Shown: positions 41,424-53,104 of the stretch, piece after piece
Numbering within the stretch: position 1 is the first letter of the stretch
Layout: each line of letters starts with the position of its first letter
DNA from: Pectobacterium fontis
Lineage (GTDB): Bacteria > Pseudomonadota > Gammaproteobacteria > Enterobacterales > Enterobacteriaceae
NCBI RefSeq assembly: GCF_000803215.1
Contig: NZ_JSXC01000014.1
Coordinates: forward strand, 98,417-162,416
Length of the DNA stretch: 64,000 bases
Direction of reading: 5' to 3'
Program-made: the position numbers and the translations under genes
The notes under the pieces: generated by a model
Told to the model about the DNA's origin: nothing
What the model saw: only the letters and a program-made list of their open reading frames with translations
Database searches by the model: none

Positions 41424-41487
41424 GCCGAGTAGGAAGGAAAGGGTCGATTCTCAACAAGGGCACCATAACATTATAAGGCTGTGTGAT

Positions 41488-42216
41488 TTATACCTCATTA
41501 CAGGGCGCGGCTTCCCAGCGATAGCCAATGCCATATACTGTGCGGATAAATGAGGTCTCTTCGTCCAACAGCTCTAGCTTGCGGCGCAGGTTTTTGATGT
41601 GGCTATCGATGGTACGGTCGGTCACGACGCGATAATCATCGTAGAGATTATCCAGCAGCGCCTCGCGGGAAAATACCTTGCCCGGCTCGGTGGAGAGCGT
41701 TTTGAGCAGACGAAATTCCGCGGGCGTCAGGTCGAGGTTCTGCCCGAGATAGCTGGCCTGAAAGCCGCTTTTATCAATCAACAGGACCGTTTCGGTGTTT
41801 TCTGTGGTTTTCACGCCGTCATTTTGCCAACCGCAGCGGCGCAGCAGCGTTCTGACGCGCACGACCACTTCGCGCGGGCTGAAGGGTTTACAAATATAGT
41901 CGTCGGCACCGATTTCCAGCCCCAGTAAGCGATCGATCTCTTCGCTGCGGGCGGTGACCATAATGATTGGTACGTTGGAAAACTGGCGAATAGTACGGCA
42001 GAGCGTCAGACCATCGCAGCCTGGTAGCATCAGATCCAGCAAAATGAGGGCCGGGGGATGCTGCTGTACCCACGCGACGACATCGTTGCCGTTGGGCAGC
42101 CAGTGCGTGGCATAGTTCGCGGCCTGAAGGTAATCCACCAGCAGTTGTCCCAACTTGGGCTCATCTTCGACGATCAGAATAGGTGACGTCATAGCGAAAT
42201 CGGGTACGGTTGTCAT
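41488..42216 (-). CDS. baeR: BaeR, envelope-stress response regulator
   Basis: A 242-residue OmpR/PhoB-type regulator. The receiver domain has the acidic pocket IVEDEP and phospho-acceptor D61 in [10 protein letters not shown]; the signalling Lys is in [13 protein letters not shown]. The C-terminal winged helix has [54 protein letters not shown]. In E. coli BaeR activates mdtABCD, acrD and spy in response to envelope stress, indole and flavonoids. It is downstream of baeS and convergent with hemH. Confidence 0.96.
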   Translation of the reverse strand: MTTVPDFAMTSPILIVEDEPKLGQLLVDYLQAANYATHWLPNGNDVVAWVQQHPPALILLDLMLPGCDGLTLCRTIRQFSNVPIIMVTARSEEIDRLLGLEIGADDYICKPFSPREVVVRVRTLLRRCGWQNDGVKTTENTETVLLIDKSGFQASYLGQNLDLTPAEFRLLKTLSTEPGKVFSREALLDNLYDDYRVVTDRTIDSHIKNLRRKLELLDEETSFIRTVYGIGYRWEAAPCNEV

Positions 42217-42249
42217 AGCTCTGCTTGTTTTGGGTATTGTGAGTGACGC

Positions 42250-43617
42250 TTAATCTGGTACGTGCGAGGGAAGCTCGATGGTTATCATCACCCCCCCTAA
42301 TGGCGCATGTTCAGCATACAGCCGTCCACTATGCGCCTCAACGATATTATTACAGATAGCCAGCCCCAGACCAGAGCCGCCGCTGGTACGGTTGCGCGAA
42401 CTTTCTACACGGTAAAAACGCTCAAAAATCAGATGAAGCTGCTCGTCGGTGACGCCGGGGCCACTGTCCTGCCAGATCATCGCCCAGCGTTTCTGCTGCT
42501 GCACCATGGTAATGTGTAATTGTCCCTGTTCATCGGTGTAGCGCAGGCTGTTTTCCAGCAGATTATTAAATAACTGACTCAGCCGATCCGGGTCACCAAA
42601 GACGCCAGCCTGAGCGGGCAAATCGGTATTGAGCGTAATTTGTTTTTTCTGAAAACGCTCATGAAACGCGGCAATTGCAATATGCAGCACCTGCACCACG
42701 TCCACCTCCGTTTTGCGGTAGGCCAGCGCCCCGCGATCGGACAGCGTGAGCTGATGCAAATCGTCCACCAGTTTGGTTAACGTCGTGACTTCAGATTGGA
42801 GCGAATGCAGCGAATGGGCGTCGGGCTTGCGTACACCATCCTGCAACGCTTCCAACTCGCCACGCAGCACCGCCAATGGTGTTCTCAACTCGTGGGAGAC
42901 ATCGGCCATAAATGCACGGCGCGACTGTTCATTTTTTTCCAGCGTGCTGGCAAGCTGATTGAAATCTTGCGCCAGCCTGCCTAATTCATCGTGCGAGCTT
43001 GCCGTCACCCGCGTGCTGAAATCCCCCGATGCCAGACTGTGCATGCCGTTAACCAGCCGCTTGACGGGAGCGAGCAAGCCGCGTGCGGTGAGCCAGGTCG
43101 CGATAATGGCGAGTAGCGTCGAGAGCGCGACAATCAGCCAACTGGTGCGCTGCTGTTGTTGATCAAAACTGATATCGGCGTTGCGGGTGAGGCGTTCAAC
43201 GGGTGAGGCGACAATCCAGCCGACGGTCTGATGGTGTACCTGAATGGGTTGCCAGGTACTTTCGGGGGGGATTGGTGCCGAAGAGCCGGACAACTTATTT
43301 TTATCTGAATCAAGCACCCAGAGACGTACTCGCCACCCTTGTAGGCTGTTGTCGGTATCGTTGTTCTGATCCAGAGAGTGCAGCATTTTGAATACCAGAC
43401 GCTCATTATTGCGCAGAAATGACCAGTTACCGTGCTGCTGATATTGCTCTGCCAGCGCATCGCGTAGTTGCGTGACTCGTTGCTCGTTACCGCGCTTAAT
43501 GTAGTCGATAAAGCCCCGTTCGAAGCTGACGCGCACGCCCCAATGCATGGTAATCAGCACCAGCATACAGGTGGCGAAAATCGCAAGAAACAGTTTGGCG
43601 GTGATGCCGAATTTCAT
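42250..43617 (-). CDS. baeS: BaeS, envelope-stress sensor histidine kinase
   Basis: From the ATG at 43617 (MKFGITAKLFLAIFATCML) it is 455 residues (E. coli 467). Two membrane helices (about 8-28 and 150-172) flank a periplasmic sensor domain. HAMP follows (LLAPVKRLVNGMHSLASGDF), then the phospho-acceptor His in FMADVSHELRTPLAVLRGELEAL and the ATPase boxes FNNLLENSLRYT, DSGPGV and GGSGLGLAIC. The frame is open further to 43674, but that would overlap mdtD and lacks a family match. GAGG sits 5 nt before the chosen ATG. mdtD ends 7 nt upstream, so the two are coupled. Confidence 0.95.
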   Translation of the reverse strand: MKFGITAKLFLAIFATCMLVLITMHWGVRVSFERGFIDYIKRGNEQRVTQLRDALAEQYQQHGNWSFLRNNERLVFKMLHSLDQNNDTDNSLQGWRVRLWVLDSDKNKLSGSSAPIPPESTWQPIQVHHQTVGWIVASPVERLTRNADISFDQQQQRTSWLIVALSTLLAIIATWLTARGLLAPVKRLVNGMHSLASGDFSTRVTASSHDELGRLAQDFNQLASTLEKNEQSRRAFMADVSHELRTPLAVLRGELEALQDGVRKPDAHSLHSLQSEVTTLTKLVDDLHQLTLSDRGALAYRKTEVDVVQVLHIAIAAFHERFQKKQITLNTDLPAQAGVFGDPDRLSQLFNNLLENSLRYTDEQGQLHITMVQQQKRWAMIWQDSGPGVTDEQLHLIFERFYRVESSRNRTSGGSGLGLAICNNIVEAHSGRLYAEHAPLGGVMITIELPSHVPD

Positions 43618-43624
43618 CATGACC

Positions 43625-45025
43625 TCACGATTTACGTGCCAGGGTTGACTGCTTAATACTGTCTGCTGGCACACGGTTAAAGATTAGCGCGGGCAAAGCG
43701 ATGATCGCGATCATGCTGAGATAGGTGTAAATAAACATACTCTGGTTTTCTCCGCTTGCCGTGTCGATGTGCGGTTGGGAAAACATCCCCAGCAGTATAC
43801 CCGCGATACTGACGCCGAGGCTGGTGGACAACTGCATGGTCATCGACATTAGGCTATTGCCGCCGCTGGCGAGCGTGTCCGGCAGATCTTTCAGCGTCAG
43901 CGTATTCATGGCGGAGAAGCGAATGGCGTTCACCATACCGAGGAAGAACAACACAATCGGGATCATCCAGATCCATTGCAGGAGTGCGACCAATGCGAAG
44001 AGTGCTGTCACCAGCGCCAGCAGCAGCGTGGAAGCGATCAGCACGCGGCGATAACCAAGATAGTTGACGATTTGCACCACGATCCGTTTTATTCCCATAT
44101 TGCCAAGTACCATTGGCACCATCATCAGCCCGGCATGGAAGGGCGAAAAACCCATACCCAACTGTAAAAACAGCGGCGTCATAAACGGCAACATATTACT
44201 GCCGATGCGTGCCAGTAGCCCGCCGGTCAGGCCGATAGAGAAGGTCTGTGTGTCGAACAAACGCAGGTTGAATAACGCGCGTTCATTATGGCGAGCGTGT
44301 AGCCAGTAACTTAACAGAGCGATCAGCCCGATGGCGATCAATGCGAAAATAGCAATCGGCGGCATACCCAGGCTGCGGTTGCCGTCCAACGCCAGCGTAA
44401 GGGTGGCCATACCGACAGCGAGCCACAGGAAGCCGCTGATATCAAAACGCTGCGTCTGCATGGTGTAATTGGGCATCAGGAACCAGGTTGCCAGAGCGCC
44501 GATAATACCAACGGGCAGATTGATCAGGAAAATCCAGTGCCAACTGGCGTATTCCACTAAAAAGCCACCGAGCGCAGGTCCCACGAGCGGGCCGATCTGG
44601 CTGGGCAACGTCACGAAGGTCATCGCCGCCATGTACTGGTCGCGTGGCACAATCTTCATCACCGTCAGACGGCCTACCGGCACCATCATCGCCCCGCCAA
44701 CGCCCTGAATGACGCGAGAGACTAACAATTCATTCAGCGTTTCCGAACGGGCGCACAGCAGCGAGCCGAATGTAAACAACAGAATCGCGGCGAAAAAGAT
44801 ATTCTTCACGCCGATGCGATCCGCCAGCCAGCCGCTGGCGGGTAACATCACCGCGACGGTCAGTACATAGGAAACAATCACCGAATGCATATGCAGCGGG
44901 CTTTCATTCAGACTCGCGGCCATTGAAGGCAGCGCGGTATTCACGATGGTGGTATCCAGCGTCTGCATAAAAAAGCCAAAGGCAACAATCCAGAGCTGCC
45001 AGCGAACGGAGGCTGGTTGGGTCAT
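43625..45025 (-). CDS. mdtD: MdtD, DHA2-family MFS transporter
   Basis: A 466-residue 14-helix MFS drug:proton antiporter (E. coli 471). The start [34 protein letters not shown] region (here [20 protein letters not shown]) carries the DHA2 motif D1, and [21 protein letters not shown] is close to E. coli. In E. coli it is the fourth gene of mdtABCD-baeSR but is not needed for MdtABC drug efflux; later work suggested iron-citrate export. Here it is separated from mdtC by 401 bp holding an inserted element. Confidence 0.95.
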   Translation of the reverse strand: MTQPASVRWQLWIVAFGFFMQTLDTTIVNTALPSMAASLNESPLHMHSVIVSYVLTVAVMLPASGWLADRIGVKNIFFAAILLFTFGSLLCARSETLNELLVSRVIQGVGGAMMVPVGRLTVMKIVPRDQYMAAMTFVTLPSQIGPLVGPALGGFLVEYASWHWIFLINLPVGIIGALATWFLMPNYTMQTQRFDISGFLWLAVGMATLTLALDGNRSLGMPPIAIFALIAIGLIALLSYWLHARHNERALFNLRLFDTQTFSIGLTGGLLARIGSNMLPFMTPLFLQLGMGFSPFHAGLMMVPMVLGNMGIKRIVVQIVNYLGYRRVLIASTLLLALVTALFALVALLQWIWMIPIVLFFLGMVNAIRFSAMNTLTLKDLPDTLASGGNSLMSMTMQLSTSLGVSIAGILLGMFSQPHIDTASGENQSMFIYTYLSMIAIIALPALIFNRVPADSIKQSTLARKS

Positions 45026-45101
45026 CTTCCATGACCCTCTGGATAGTTGGATATATTCGCCATCGTCGGTGGTGTCCTCATATTGCTAATATTTTTATCT
45101 C

Positions 45102-45384
45102 GGAGAGGTTTCATGCGCTGAGCATTTTCTCTGGCGTAAATTATGCTGAGGGAAATGCAGACTCTCGGATAAGCGGCACGGATGCCGCGCAAGCCGATGC
45201 CGCGTAGGGAACGCGTCAGCGGCGGTCCGTAAAGAGGATGCTTTTCCCGAAGGCACCGCAAAGCGGCATAATTTCCCGCCACAAGCCAGGGTTCCAAGGG
45301 CGACGGCAATTGAGCCGCCCTTGGTCGGGCGCGTTCGGAACGCTACTAGAAAAACAGTGAACATTACGCGCACGAAACCTCTCC
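45102..45384. repeat. 283-bp element with 17-bp terminal inverted repeats between mdtC and mdtD
   Basis: GGAGAGGTTTCATGCGC (45102-45118) and its inverse (45368-45384) match at 16 of 17 positions. Inside is a GC-rich core (about 45126-45285) homologous to the sequence at 63834-64000, and a hairpin CCAAGGGCG (45294-45302) with CGCCCTTGG (45316-45324). No convincing gene lies inside: the several short open frames overlap in all phases. A 14-bp palindrome AATAACATGTTATT (45388-45401) follows. The element looks like a non-autonomous MITE-type or dispersed repeat; no clear target duplication was found. It fills most of the 401-bp gap. Confidence 0.65.
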
Positions 45385-45426
45385 AGAAATAACATGTTAT
45401 TAGGTCTTACCATTACTCATGTTCGG

Positions 45427-48400
45427 TCACGACAATGACAAATCCTTCCCCGGGGCTTTACGCCGAATCCCCCTCAGCTTGTCGAAAAACAGATACACCA
45501 CGGGTGTGGTGTACAGCGTGAGGATTTGGCTCATCACCAACCCGCCAACAATTGTGATGCCGAGTGGTTGCCGCAGTTCCGCGCCATCACCGCTGGTCAG
45601 CACTAACGGCAGTGCGCCAAACAGCGCGGCCAGCGTGGTCATCATAATCGGGCGGAAACGCAGCATGCAGGCCTGAAAAATGGCGTCCTGTGCGCGTAAA
45701 TTGCCGTTACGCTGCGCCACCAGCGCGAAATCCACCATCATGATGGCGTTCTTCTTCACAATCCCGATCAACAGCATGATACCAATCAGCGCCACCAGAC
45801 TAAACGGTGCGCCAAACCACTCGAGCGCTAATAGCGCGCCGACACCCGCCGAGGGCAGGGTAGACAGGATCGTTAGCGGATGCACATAGCTCTCATACAG
45901 CACGCCCAGCACGATATATACAGTGATAATCGCAGCCAGAATCAACAACAGTTGGGAAGACTGCGACTGCTGGAACGCCTGCGCCGTACCGGAGAACTGG
46001 CCGCGTACCGTAGATGGCACGCCTAGCGATGTCATGGTTCTGTCTATCGCCGCTGTAGCGCTGGACAAATCCGTGCCTTCCGGCAGGTTAAAAGAGATCG
46101 TCGAGGCGGCAGACAACCCCTGATGATTCACCGACAGCGGTGCGTTAATGGGTTTCCAACTGGCGAAATACGAGAGCGGGATTGGCTTACCTGCGCTATT
46201 GATCACAAACATCTTGTTCAGTGAACTGACATCCTGCGTGTAGGCGTCATCCACTTCCATCACCACCTTGTACTGATTTAGCGGCTGATAAATGGTCGAA
46301 ATCTGACGCTGTCCGAAAGCATTATTGAGCAGCGCATTGACGGCTGAGACGTTGATCCCCAACTGCGCCATGGCGTCACGATCGTAGGTTAGCGCCATTT
46401 CAGCGCCTTTATCCTGCTGATCGGAGTTCACATCGGCCAGTTCCGGCAGGGTGCTGAATGCGGCACGGATCTTGGGTTCCCAGGTGCGCAACGCGCTCAA
46501 ATCATCAGACAGCAGCGTGTACTGATACCCCGCGTTCGCTTCCCGCCCGCCGATACGGATATCCTGCACTGGCATGAGGAACAGATTAGCACCGGGTTCT
46601 TTTGCCAGCTTGGTGCGCAGGCGGCTGATCACCTGCTGGGCGGAAACATCGCGCTCGGATAGCGGCTTAAGTGAGATAAACATCGATCCGCTATTGGTGC
46701 GTGAGCCGCCGGTAAAGCCGTTAACGTTATCCACTGCCGGATCGCTGCGTACGATCGTCATAAAATTCTGGAGTTTCATCGTCATGGCCTGAAACGAAAT
46801 ACTCTGGTCAGCCTGAATAAAGCCCATCAGCCGACCCGTATCCTGCTCTGGGAAAAAGGTCTTCGGAATGCTGATGTACAGCCAGACATTGAGCGCGATG
46901 GTCCCTAGCAGAAGCAGCAACACCCAACGCGCATGGTTGAGCACCCACTTCAGCGAGCGTCCATAACTTTGCTGCATCGCGAATAGCAGACGGTTAAAGC
47001 CACGGGTACGCGGCTGGTTGCGTTTAGGCACGGCGCGCAGTAACCGTGCGCACAGCATTGGGGTGAGCGTGAGTGAAATCAGCAGCGAAATCACGATCGC
47101 CACCGACAGTGTGACGGCGAATTCGCGGAATAGTCGCCCCGGCAAACCGTCCATCAGCAGGAGCGGGATGAACACCGCTACCAGCGACAGGCTCATCGAT
47201 AAGACGGTGAACCCCACTTCCCGCACGCCCTGAAGCGACGCCTGTAGCGGCTTCATCCCCGCTTCGATGTGGCGGGAAATATTCTCCAGCACCACGATGG
47301 CGTCATCCACCACGAAGCCTGTGGCAATGGTGAGTGCCATCAGCGAGAGGTTATTCAGGCTAAAGCCGCACAGGTACATCGCGGCGAAAGTACCGATCAG
47401 CGACACGGGGACGGCCAGCGCCGGAATGGCGGTGGCGCGCCCGGAACGCAGGAACAGGAAAACGACCAGAATCACCAGCGCGACGGCGATCACCAGTGAT
47501 TGCTCCACTTCTGCCAGCGAGGCGCGAATGGTGGGCGAACGATCCTGAGCGATATTTAACTGGATTTCGGCCGGCAGACTGGCGCGTAGCGCTGGCATCG
47601 CGGCGCGGATGTTGTCCACGGTGGTAATAATGTTGGCATCTGGCGCCCGGCGAATCATGACCAGAATCGCTGGTTTCGCGTTCGCCATCCCGGCATTACG
47701 TGAGTTCTGCACCGAATCTTCCACCGTCGCGACATCACTCAGACGGGCGGCGGCCCCGTTGCTATGGTGGATAATCAGCGGCGCGTAGGCTGCGGCAGTT
47801 TTTAGCTCATCATTAGTTTGTATCTGCCAACTTTTCTGGTTGTTTTCCACATTCCCCAGCGGCTGGCGCACGTTCGCCTGTGCTATGGCCTGCCGTACTT
47901 CATCAAGGGAAATACCCTGATTAAACAGCGCCACCGGATTCAGCGCGACGCGCACGGCAGGCAGTGAACTCCCGCCGATGGACACATCGCCGACGCCTTC
48001 CATCTGCGAAATTTTCTGCGCGAGCTGGGTAGACGCGAAGTCGTACAATTGCCCCTGACTGTGGGTGTCTGAGGTCAATGTCAAAATCATGACGGGGGCA
48101 TCGGACGGATTAACTTTGCGATAAGTCGGGCGGCTGGACATACCGGAGGGTAGCAGGTTCTGCGCCGCGTTGATCGCCGCCTGTACATCCCGCGCCGCGC
48201 CGTTGATATCCCTGTTGAGGTTAAACACCAGAATGACGCGCGTACTGCCGAGCGAACTGGTGGAGGTCATCTCGCTGACGCCCGCGATCCGACCCAGCGC
48301 CCGTTCCAGCGGTGTCGCGACGGCGGAAGCCATGGTTTCCGGTGACGCGCCGGGCAGCGACGCGCTGACCGAAATCACCGGGAAATCTACCTGCGGCAGC

Positions 48401-48507
48401 GGTGATACGGGCAACAGGCGGAACCCTAAAACGCCGCACAGGGCGATGGCCAGCGTCAGCAGCAGAGTGGCGACGGGGCGGTGGATGAACAGGGCGAAGA
48501 ACTTCAC
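45427..48507 (-). CDS. mdtC: MdtC, RND multidrug efflux subunit
   Basis: A 1026-residue RND pump subunit (E. coli 1025), which with MdtB forms a heterotrimer MdtB2C linked to MdtA and TolC. It starts [20 protein letters not shown] and keeps the proton-relay segment [19 protein letters not shown] (about 400-420) and [15 protein letters not shown] (about 925). It has the usual two repeats of six helices with large periplasmic loops. Its start overlaps the mdtB stop by 4 nt (ATGA), so translation is coupled. Confidence 0.97.
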   Translation of the reverse strand: MKFFALFIHRPVATLLLTLAIALCGVLGFRLLPVSPLPQVDFPVISVSASLPGASPETMASAVATPLERALGRIAGVSEMTSTSSLGSTRVILVFNLNRDINGAARDVQAAINAAQNLLPSGMSSRPTYRKVNPSDAPVMILTLTSDTHSQGQLYDFASTQLAQKISQMEGVGDVSIGGSSLPAVRVALNPVALFNQGISLDEVRQAIAQANVRQPLGNVENNQKSWQIQTNDELKTAAAYAPLIIHHSNGAAARLSDVATVEDSVQNSRNAGMANAKPAILVMIRRAPDANIITTVDNIRAAMPALRASLPAEIQLNIAQDRSPTIRASLAEVEQSLVIAVALVILVVFLFLRSGRATAIPALAVPVSLIGTFAAMYLCGFSLNNLSLMALTIATGFVVDDAIVVLENISRHIEAGMKPLQASLQGVREVGFTVLSMSLSLVAVFIPLLLMDGLPGRLFREFAVTLSVAIVISLLISLTLTPMLCARLLRAVPKRNQPRTRGFNRLLFAMQQSYGRSLKWVLNHARWVLLLLLGTIALNVWLYISIPKTFFPEQDTGRLMGFIQADQSISFQAMTMKLQNFMTIVRSDPAVDNVNGFTGGSRTNSGSMFISLKPLSERDVSAQQVISRLRTKLAKEPGANLFLMPVQDIRIGGREANAGYQYTLLSDDLSALRTWEPKIRAAFSTLPELADVNSDQQDKGAEMALTYDRDAMAQLGINVSAVNALLNNAFGQRQISTIYQPLNQYKVVMEVDDAYTQDVSSLNKMFVINSAGKPIPLSYFASWKPINAPLSVNHQGLSAASTISFNLPEGTDLSSATAAIDRTMTSLGVPSTVRGQFSGTAQAFQQSQSSQLLLILAAIITVYIVLGVLYESYVHPLTILSTLPSAGVGALLALEWFGAPFSLVALIGIMLLIGIVKKNAIMMVDFALVAQRNGNLRAQDAIFQACMLRFRPIMMTTLAALFGALPLVLTSGDGAELRQPLGITIVGGLVMSQILTLYTTPVVYLFFDKLRGIRRKAPGKDLSLS

Positions 48508-51500
48508 TCGGTTTCTTCCTCTTGACGTGGCGTAGGGCGGAAACGCGTCGCCAAACGGTCAAATAGCAGGTAAATCACCGGTGTGGTAAATAGCGTCAGA
48601 ACCTGGCTCATGATCAGGCCGCCTACCATACAGATCCCCAGCGGCTGACGCAGTTCCGCGCCGACGCCGGTACTCAGCATCAGCGGTAGCGCACTCAGCA
48701 GTGCCGCCATGGTGGTCATCAGAATCGGTCGGAAACGCAGCAGACACGCCTGATAAATCGCGTCATACGGTTTCATCCCCTGCTCTCGCTCCGCCGCCAG
48801 CGCGAAGTCGATCATCATGATGGCGTTCTTCTTGACGATCCCAATGAGCAAAATGATCCCGATAATGGCAATCACATCCAGTTCATTCCCCGCCATCATC
48901 AGCGCCAGTAGCGCGCCGACCCCGGCGGTAGGTAGCGTAGACAAGATGGTGATGGGGTGAATAAAGCTCTCGTACAGCACGCCAAGCACAATGTACATGG
49001 CGACAATCGCCGCGACGATCAGCCACACGGTACTGCTCAGTGCCGACTGGAACGCCAGCGTGCTGCCCTGAAAACGGGTAGTGATATCCGCTGGCAGATT
49101 CATCTGCTGCTCGGCCTGCGTGATGGCCTCAACCGCTTCACCCAGCGCATAGCCTTTAGCGACGTTGAAGGAGATGGTTGTCGATGGGAACTGGTCGATA
49201 TGGTTGATCGCCAGCGGCCCCTGACGCTCTTCAATGGTGGCAATGCTGCTGAGCGGGATCGTCCCGCCGTCGCTGCTGATGAGGCGCACGTCGTTCAGCG
49301 CGTCCAGACCCGTGTTGTTGCTCGTATCGTGCTCCAGCACCACGCGGTACTGGCTGGCCTGCGTATAAATAGTGGAAACCAACCGCTGACCAAAAGCGTT
49401 GTACAGCGCGCTATCAACCTGCGACATCGTGATACCCAGACGGCTGGCGCTGTCGCGATTCACATTGACGTAGGCGACGGCGGCGCCATCCTGCCAGTCG
49501 CTGCTGACATCCTCTAGCTGTGGCAGCTTTTTCAATTCGGTCATCAACGTCGGCACCCACTCGCTTAGCTCGTCCAGTGACATCGCCTGCAACGTAAACT
49601 GGTATTGGGTACGGCTAATTTGGGTGTCGATAGTGAGATCCTGCACCGGTTGCAGATAGAGTTGGATGCCGGGGATCTGTGCGGTTTGTTGCTGAAGTCG
49701 ATGGATGATCTCGGGAATGCGCTCGCTGCGTTCACTAAGCGGTTTCAGGTTGATTTGCAGTCGGCCACTGTTTAGTGCGGCGTTGGTGCCGTCAACGCCG
49801 ATGAAGGAGGAGACGCTTTCCACCGCCGGATCTTTCATGATAATCGAGGCGACGCGCTGTTGGCGATCGGCCATATTGCTGAACGAGACCGTCTGCGGAG
49901 CCTGCACGGTGCCCTGAATGATGCCGTTATCCTGTATCGGGAAGAACCCTTTCGGGATCCAGATGTAGAGTAGGATGGTCAGCAGCAGCGTACCGAGTGC
50001 GACGCTGAGCGTCAGCCACGGATGGTTCAGCACCTTGCGCAACCAAACGCCGTAGGCATCAATCAGGCGTGTGAAGAAACGTTCGCTGGCGCGGGTAAAA
50101 CGATTCTGTTTGCGCAACGCCTGGTGGCTTAGCATCCGGGCGCACATCATCGGGGTGAGCGTGAGCGACACGACGGCGGAAATCAGGATAGATACCGCCA
50201 GCGTCACGGCAAACTCGCGGAACAGCCGTCCGACGATATCGCCCATAAACAGCAGCGGGATCAGCACGGCGATGAGGGAGAAGGTGAGGGAAATAATGGT
50301 GAAGCCAATTTCTCCCGCGCCTTTCAGCGCCGCGTGAAGCGGTTTTTCCCCTTTTTCTATATAGCGGGCGATGTTCTCGATCACCACAATGGCATCATCC
50401 ACCACGAAACCGGTGGCGATAGTGAGTGCCATCAGCGTCAGGTTATTGATGGAAAAACCGAGGAAATACATGGCGGCAAAGGTGCCGATCAGCGACAGCG
50501 GCACGGCGATGCTCGGGATCAGTGTGGCGACGGCGTTACGCAAGAACAGGTAAATCACCATGACGACCAGCGCGATAGCCAGCAATAGCTCAAACTGGAC
50601 GTCTTTCACCGAGGCGCGAATGCTGGTGGTGCGGTCGGTCAGCGTGGTGACGTCGACAGCATTCGGCAGGCTGGCTTTTAACGCAGGCAGCATCTTGCTA
50701 ATGCTATCCGTTGTGGTGATGACGTTAGCACCCGGCTGACGCTGAACGTTGATAATGATCGCCTGCTGCCGGTTCGCCCAGGCACCGAGATGAATATTCT
50801 CGGCGGCCTGTTCAATGGTGGCGACATCCTGAAGCCGCACCGGTGCGCCATTCTTCCAGGCGACAATCAGCTTGCGGTAATCATCAACGGATTTCATCTG
50901 ATCGTTGGCGGAGAGCGTGACCGAGCGCGTCGGGCCATCCAGACTTCCTTTGGCGGAATTCACGTTGGCGGCGGTAATCGCGGTACGGATCGTTTCGCTG
51001 GTCAAGCCATAGGCCGCCAGCGCGGGCGCATTCAGCCTCACCCGCACCGCCGGACGCTGGCCACCCGCTAACGACACCAGCCCGACGCCCGCCACCTGTG
51101 AGATTTTCTGCGCGATGCGGTTGTCCACGATATCCTGTACCTGCGTCATCGACATGGCGCTGGAGGTGACGGCCAGTGTCATAATTGGCGGGTCTGCCGG
51201 ATTCACTTTGCTATAGGTCGGCGGGTAGGGCAGATCGTTTGGCAGCAGATTGCTTGCTGCATTGATGGCGGCCTGCACGTCCTGCTCGGCGACGTCCAGC
51301 GATAGCTCAAGCTGGAATTGAAGCGTGATGACGGAGGCGCCGCCCGCGCTTTGCGTCGACATCTGTTTTAGCCCAGACATCTGCCCGAACTGCCGCTCCA
51401 GCGGCGCGGTAATCGCCGAGGTCACCACATCGGGACTGGCACCGGGATACAGGGTAATGACCTGAATCGTTGGGTAATCGACTTCCGGCAGTGCGGAAAC

Positions 51501-51626
51501 CGGCAGCGCCCGATAGCCGATAATACCGGCCAGCAAAATCGCGATCATCAGCAGCGTGGTCGCGACCGGACGCAGAATAAACAGGCGCGACGGCCCGCCG
51601 CCGCTGGCTGGAACGCTCTCCTGCAT
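48504..51626 (-). CDS. mdtB: MdtB, RND multidrug efflux subunit
   Basis: A 1040-residue RND subunit (E. coli 1040), partner of MdtC in the MdtABC-TolC pump exporting bile salts and novobiocin in E. coli. The start [20 protein letters not shown] matches E. coli MdtB in form; the relay motif [23 protein letters not shown] and [22 protein letters not shown] are present. Its ATG overlaps the mdtA stop by one base, and its own end overlaps mdtC. Confidence 0.97.
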   Translation of the reverse strand: MQESVPASGGGPSRLFILRPVATTLLMIAILLAGIIGYRALPVSALPEVDYPTIQVITLYPGASPDVVTSAITAPLERQFGQMSGLKQMSTQSAGGASVITLQFQLELSLDVAEQDVQAAINAASNLLPNDLPYPPTYSKVNPADPPIMTLAVTSSAMSMTQVQDIVDNRIAQKISQVAGVGLVSLAGGQRPAVRVRLNAPALAAYGLTSETIRTAITAANVNSAKGSLDGPTRSVTLSANDQMKSVDDYRKLIVAWKNGAPVRLQDVATIEQAAENIHLGAWANRQQAIIINVQRQPGANVITTTDSISKMLPALKASLPNAVDVTTLTDRTTSIRASVKDVQFELLLAIALVVMVIYLFLRNAVATLIPSIAVPLSLIGTFAAMYFLGFSINNLTLMALTIATGFVVDDAIVVIENIARYIEKGEKPLHAALKGAGEIGFTIISLTFSLIAVLIPLLFMGDIVGRLFREFAVTLAVSILISAVVSLTLTPMMCARMLSHQALRKQNRFTRASERFFTRLIDAYGVWLRKVLNHPWLTLSVALGTLLLTILLYIWIPKGFFPIQDNGIIQGTVQAPQTVSFSNMADRQQRVASIIMKDPAVESVSSFIGVDGTNAALNSGRLQINLKPLSERSERIPEIIHRLQQQTAQIPGIQLYLQPVQDLTIDTQISRTQYQFTLQAMSLDELSEWVPTLMTELKKLPQLEDVSSDWQDGAAVAYVNVNRDSASRLGITMSQVDSALYNAFGQRLVSTIYTQASQYRVVLEHDTSNNTGLDALNDVRLISSDGGTIPLSSIATIEERQGPLAINHIDQFPSTTISFNVAKGYALGEAVEAITQAEQQMNLPADITTRFQGSTLAFQSALSSTVWLIVAAIVAMYIVLGVLYESFIHPITILSTLPTAGVGALLALMMAGNELDVIAIIGIILLIGIVKKNAIMMIDFALAAEREQGMKPYDAIYQACLLRFRPILMTTMAALLSALPLMLSTGVGAELRQPLGICMVGGLIMSQVLTLFTTPVIYLLFDRLATRFRPTPRQEEETE

Positions 51627-52861
51627 CAGGATTTCTCCCCGTGGGTGATCGGCGTTTTCTCAATCAGCGTTGAAGACACGACTTCCACTTGAGCGCCTTC
51701 GGTTAAACGGTCGATACCGTCAGTCACCACTCTCACATCCGCATCCAGCCCTGCCGTCACCACCACCCACTGACCATACTGAATACTGGTCGTGACCTGA
51801 CGTTTACTGACTTCGTTCTTATCATTCAGGATCCAGACAAAACGGCCTTCATTCCCCATTTGTACAGCGGCGGAAGGCGCGACGACGGCGTTTTGTAGCG
51901 TATCGACCTTCATGCGGATATTCACGAACTGGTTCGGAAACAGGGCATCGTCCAGGTTGTCAAAACGCGCCTTGAGCTTGATTGTGCCTGTCGTGGTGTC
52001 GATCTGGTTATCCATACTCAGCAAGGTGCCCTGCGAAAGTTTCTTCTGGTTGGCGCGATCCCAGGCCTCGACGACAGGTGGTTGACCGGATTTTTGTGCG
52101 CTCAGGATCGTGGAAATTTCTGCTTCTGGTACGGTAAAGACCACATCAATCGGGTAGGTCTGCGTAATCACGACGATGCCATTGGTATCGCCACTGGTGA
52201 TGTAATTCCCGACATCGACCTGCTTTAAGCCGATCCGACCGCTGATAGGTGCGGTGATCTTGCTGTAATCCAACTGGAGTTGGGCGCTGGCGACGGCACC
52301 TTCATCGGCTTTCAGCGTGCCTTCCGCCTGACGAACCGCGGCGGTCTGCGTATCCAGTTCCTGACGGGAGATCAGATTGGTTTTCACCAGTTGCTGATAG
52401 CGTGCCAAATCCTGTTGAGCATTCGCCAGCACGGCACGATCTTTTGCCAATTGCCCCTGTGCCTGCGTCAGTTCAACCTGAAAAGGGCGAGGGTCGATTT
52501 CCGCCAGCAGATCGCCAGCCTTAACCTGCTGTCCTTCCTGAAAGTGCAGCGCCATCAACTGCCCATTCACCCGACTGCGCAGCGTCACGGTATTGGCCGC
52601 CGTGACGGTGCCTAAACCAGATAGATAGTAGGGTACGGAAGCGGATTGCGTCAGCGCAGCCTGTACGGGTGCCAATGTGCGCATGGCACCACGGCGTCCA
52701 CCACCGCTGCCGCTGTTTCCCGAATGTGATGTACGGGCGGTGCGCTGTTCACTGGTGCCGGAGGTGGCCGGCGGCGTCTGGGTAAAATGGCGCCAGACCA
52801 GTACAGCAATAGCGATAACGGCGGCAAATATCAGCAGGCCTCGGATACGTTTGGCATTCAT
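51626..52861 (-). CDS. mdtA: MdtA, periplasmic adaptor of the MdtABC pump
   Basis: A 411-residue membrane-fusion protein (E. coli 415). The N-terminal anchor is [15 protein letters not shown] (about 9-23), followed by a Thr/Ser/Gly-rich linker, lipoyl half-motifs ([23 protein letters not shown]), an alpha hairpin and a beta-barrel domain ([23 protein letters not shown]). First gene of the operon; the upstream region carries a truncated ERIC end about 50 nt from the start. BaeR control is expected from E. coli, but I saw no convincing BaeR box. Confidence 0.96.
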   Translation of the reverse strand: MNAKRIRGLLIFAAVIAIAVLVWRHFTQTPPATSGTSEQRTARTSHSGNSGSGGGRRGAMRTLAPVQAALTQSASVPYYLSGLGTVTAANTVTLRSRVNGQLMALHFQEGQQVKAGDLLAEIDPRPFQVELTQAQGQLAKDRAVLANAQQDLARYQQLVKTNLISRQELDTQTAAVRQAEGTLKADEGAVASAQLQLDYSKITAPISGRIGLKQVDVGNYITSGDTNGIVVITQTYPIDVVFTVPEAEISTILSAQKSGQPPVVEAWDRANQKKLSQGTLLSMDNQIDTTTGTIKLKARFDNLDDALFPNQFVNIRMKVDTLQNAVVAPSAAVQMGNEGRFVWILNDKNEVSKRQVTTSIQYGQWVVVTAGLDADVRVVTDGIDRLTEGAQVEVVSSTLIEKTPITHGEKS

Positions 52862-52902
52862 AGTGATGGATTATTCTCCAGGTTGCGCGGGAAGTACGAT
52901 CT

Positions 52903-52947
52903 ATCCGTCATACTTCACGCGGCATGTGCGTTGGCTGTCATACTCAG
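52903..52947. repeat. Truncated ERIC end upstream of mdtA
   Basis: CCGTCATACTTCACGCGGCA and the following TGTGCGTTGGCTG match the left end of the full ERIC at 16501-16530 (CGTCATACTTCAAGTTGCATGTGCG, read in part) with a few changes. The central inverted repeat and right end are missing. It lies in the mdtA upstream region. Confidence 0.6.
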
Positions 52948-53042
52948 CGCGTGATGAAATCAATGGCCTAATTTTACTAGTTTAAACAAGGGATGCCGGA
53001 CAAAAATGAAGGAAATATGGAAGATGTGTCAGGGTTTGTAGG

Positions 53043-53072
53043 AAAAAATTCCGGCAGCGCGAGGCTGCCGGA
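53043..53072 (-). terminator. Rho-independent terminator of nupC
   Basis: On the minus strand a perfect 9-bp stem TCCGGCAGC/GCTGCCGGA (53050-53058 with 53064-53072) is followed by six T (53043-53048), 32 nt after the nupC stop. Confidence 0.9.
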
Positions 53073-53104
53073 TAGAGATAAAAATTTTATAACGCGATAA
53101 AGAG

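Noticed and set aside
43618..43674. Upstream extension of baeS
   Set aside because: It overlaps the end of mdtD and lacks a ribosome site; the ATG at 43617 matches the family N-terminus.
45022..45413. Several short overlapping open frames between mdtC and mdtD
   Set aside because: They lie in different phases inside the inverted-repeat element, share no family features and are better explained by its GC-rich repeat sequence.
52960..53040. BaeR box upstream of mdtA
   Set aside because: The best candidate around TCTTCCATATTTCC on the minus strand matches the consensus too poorly to claim.
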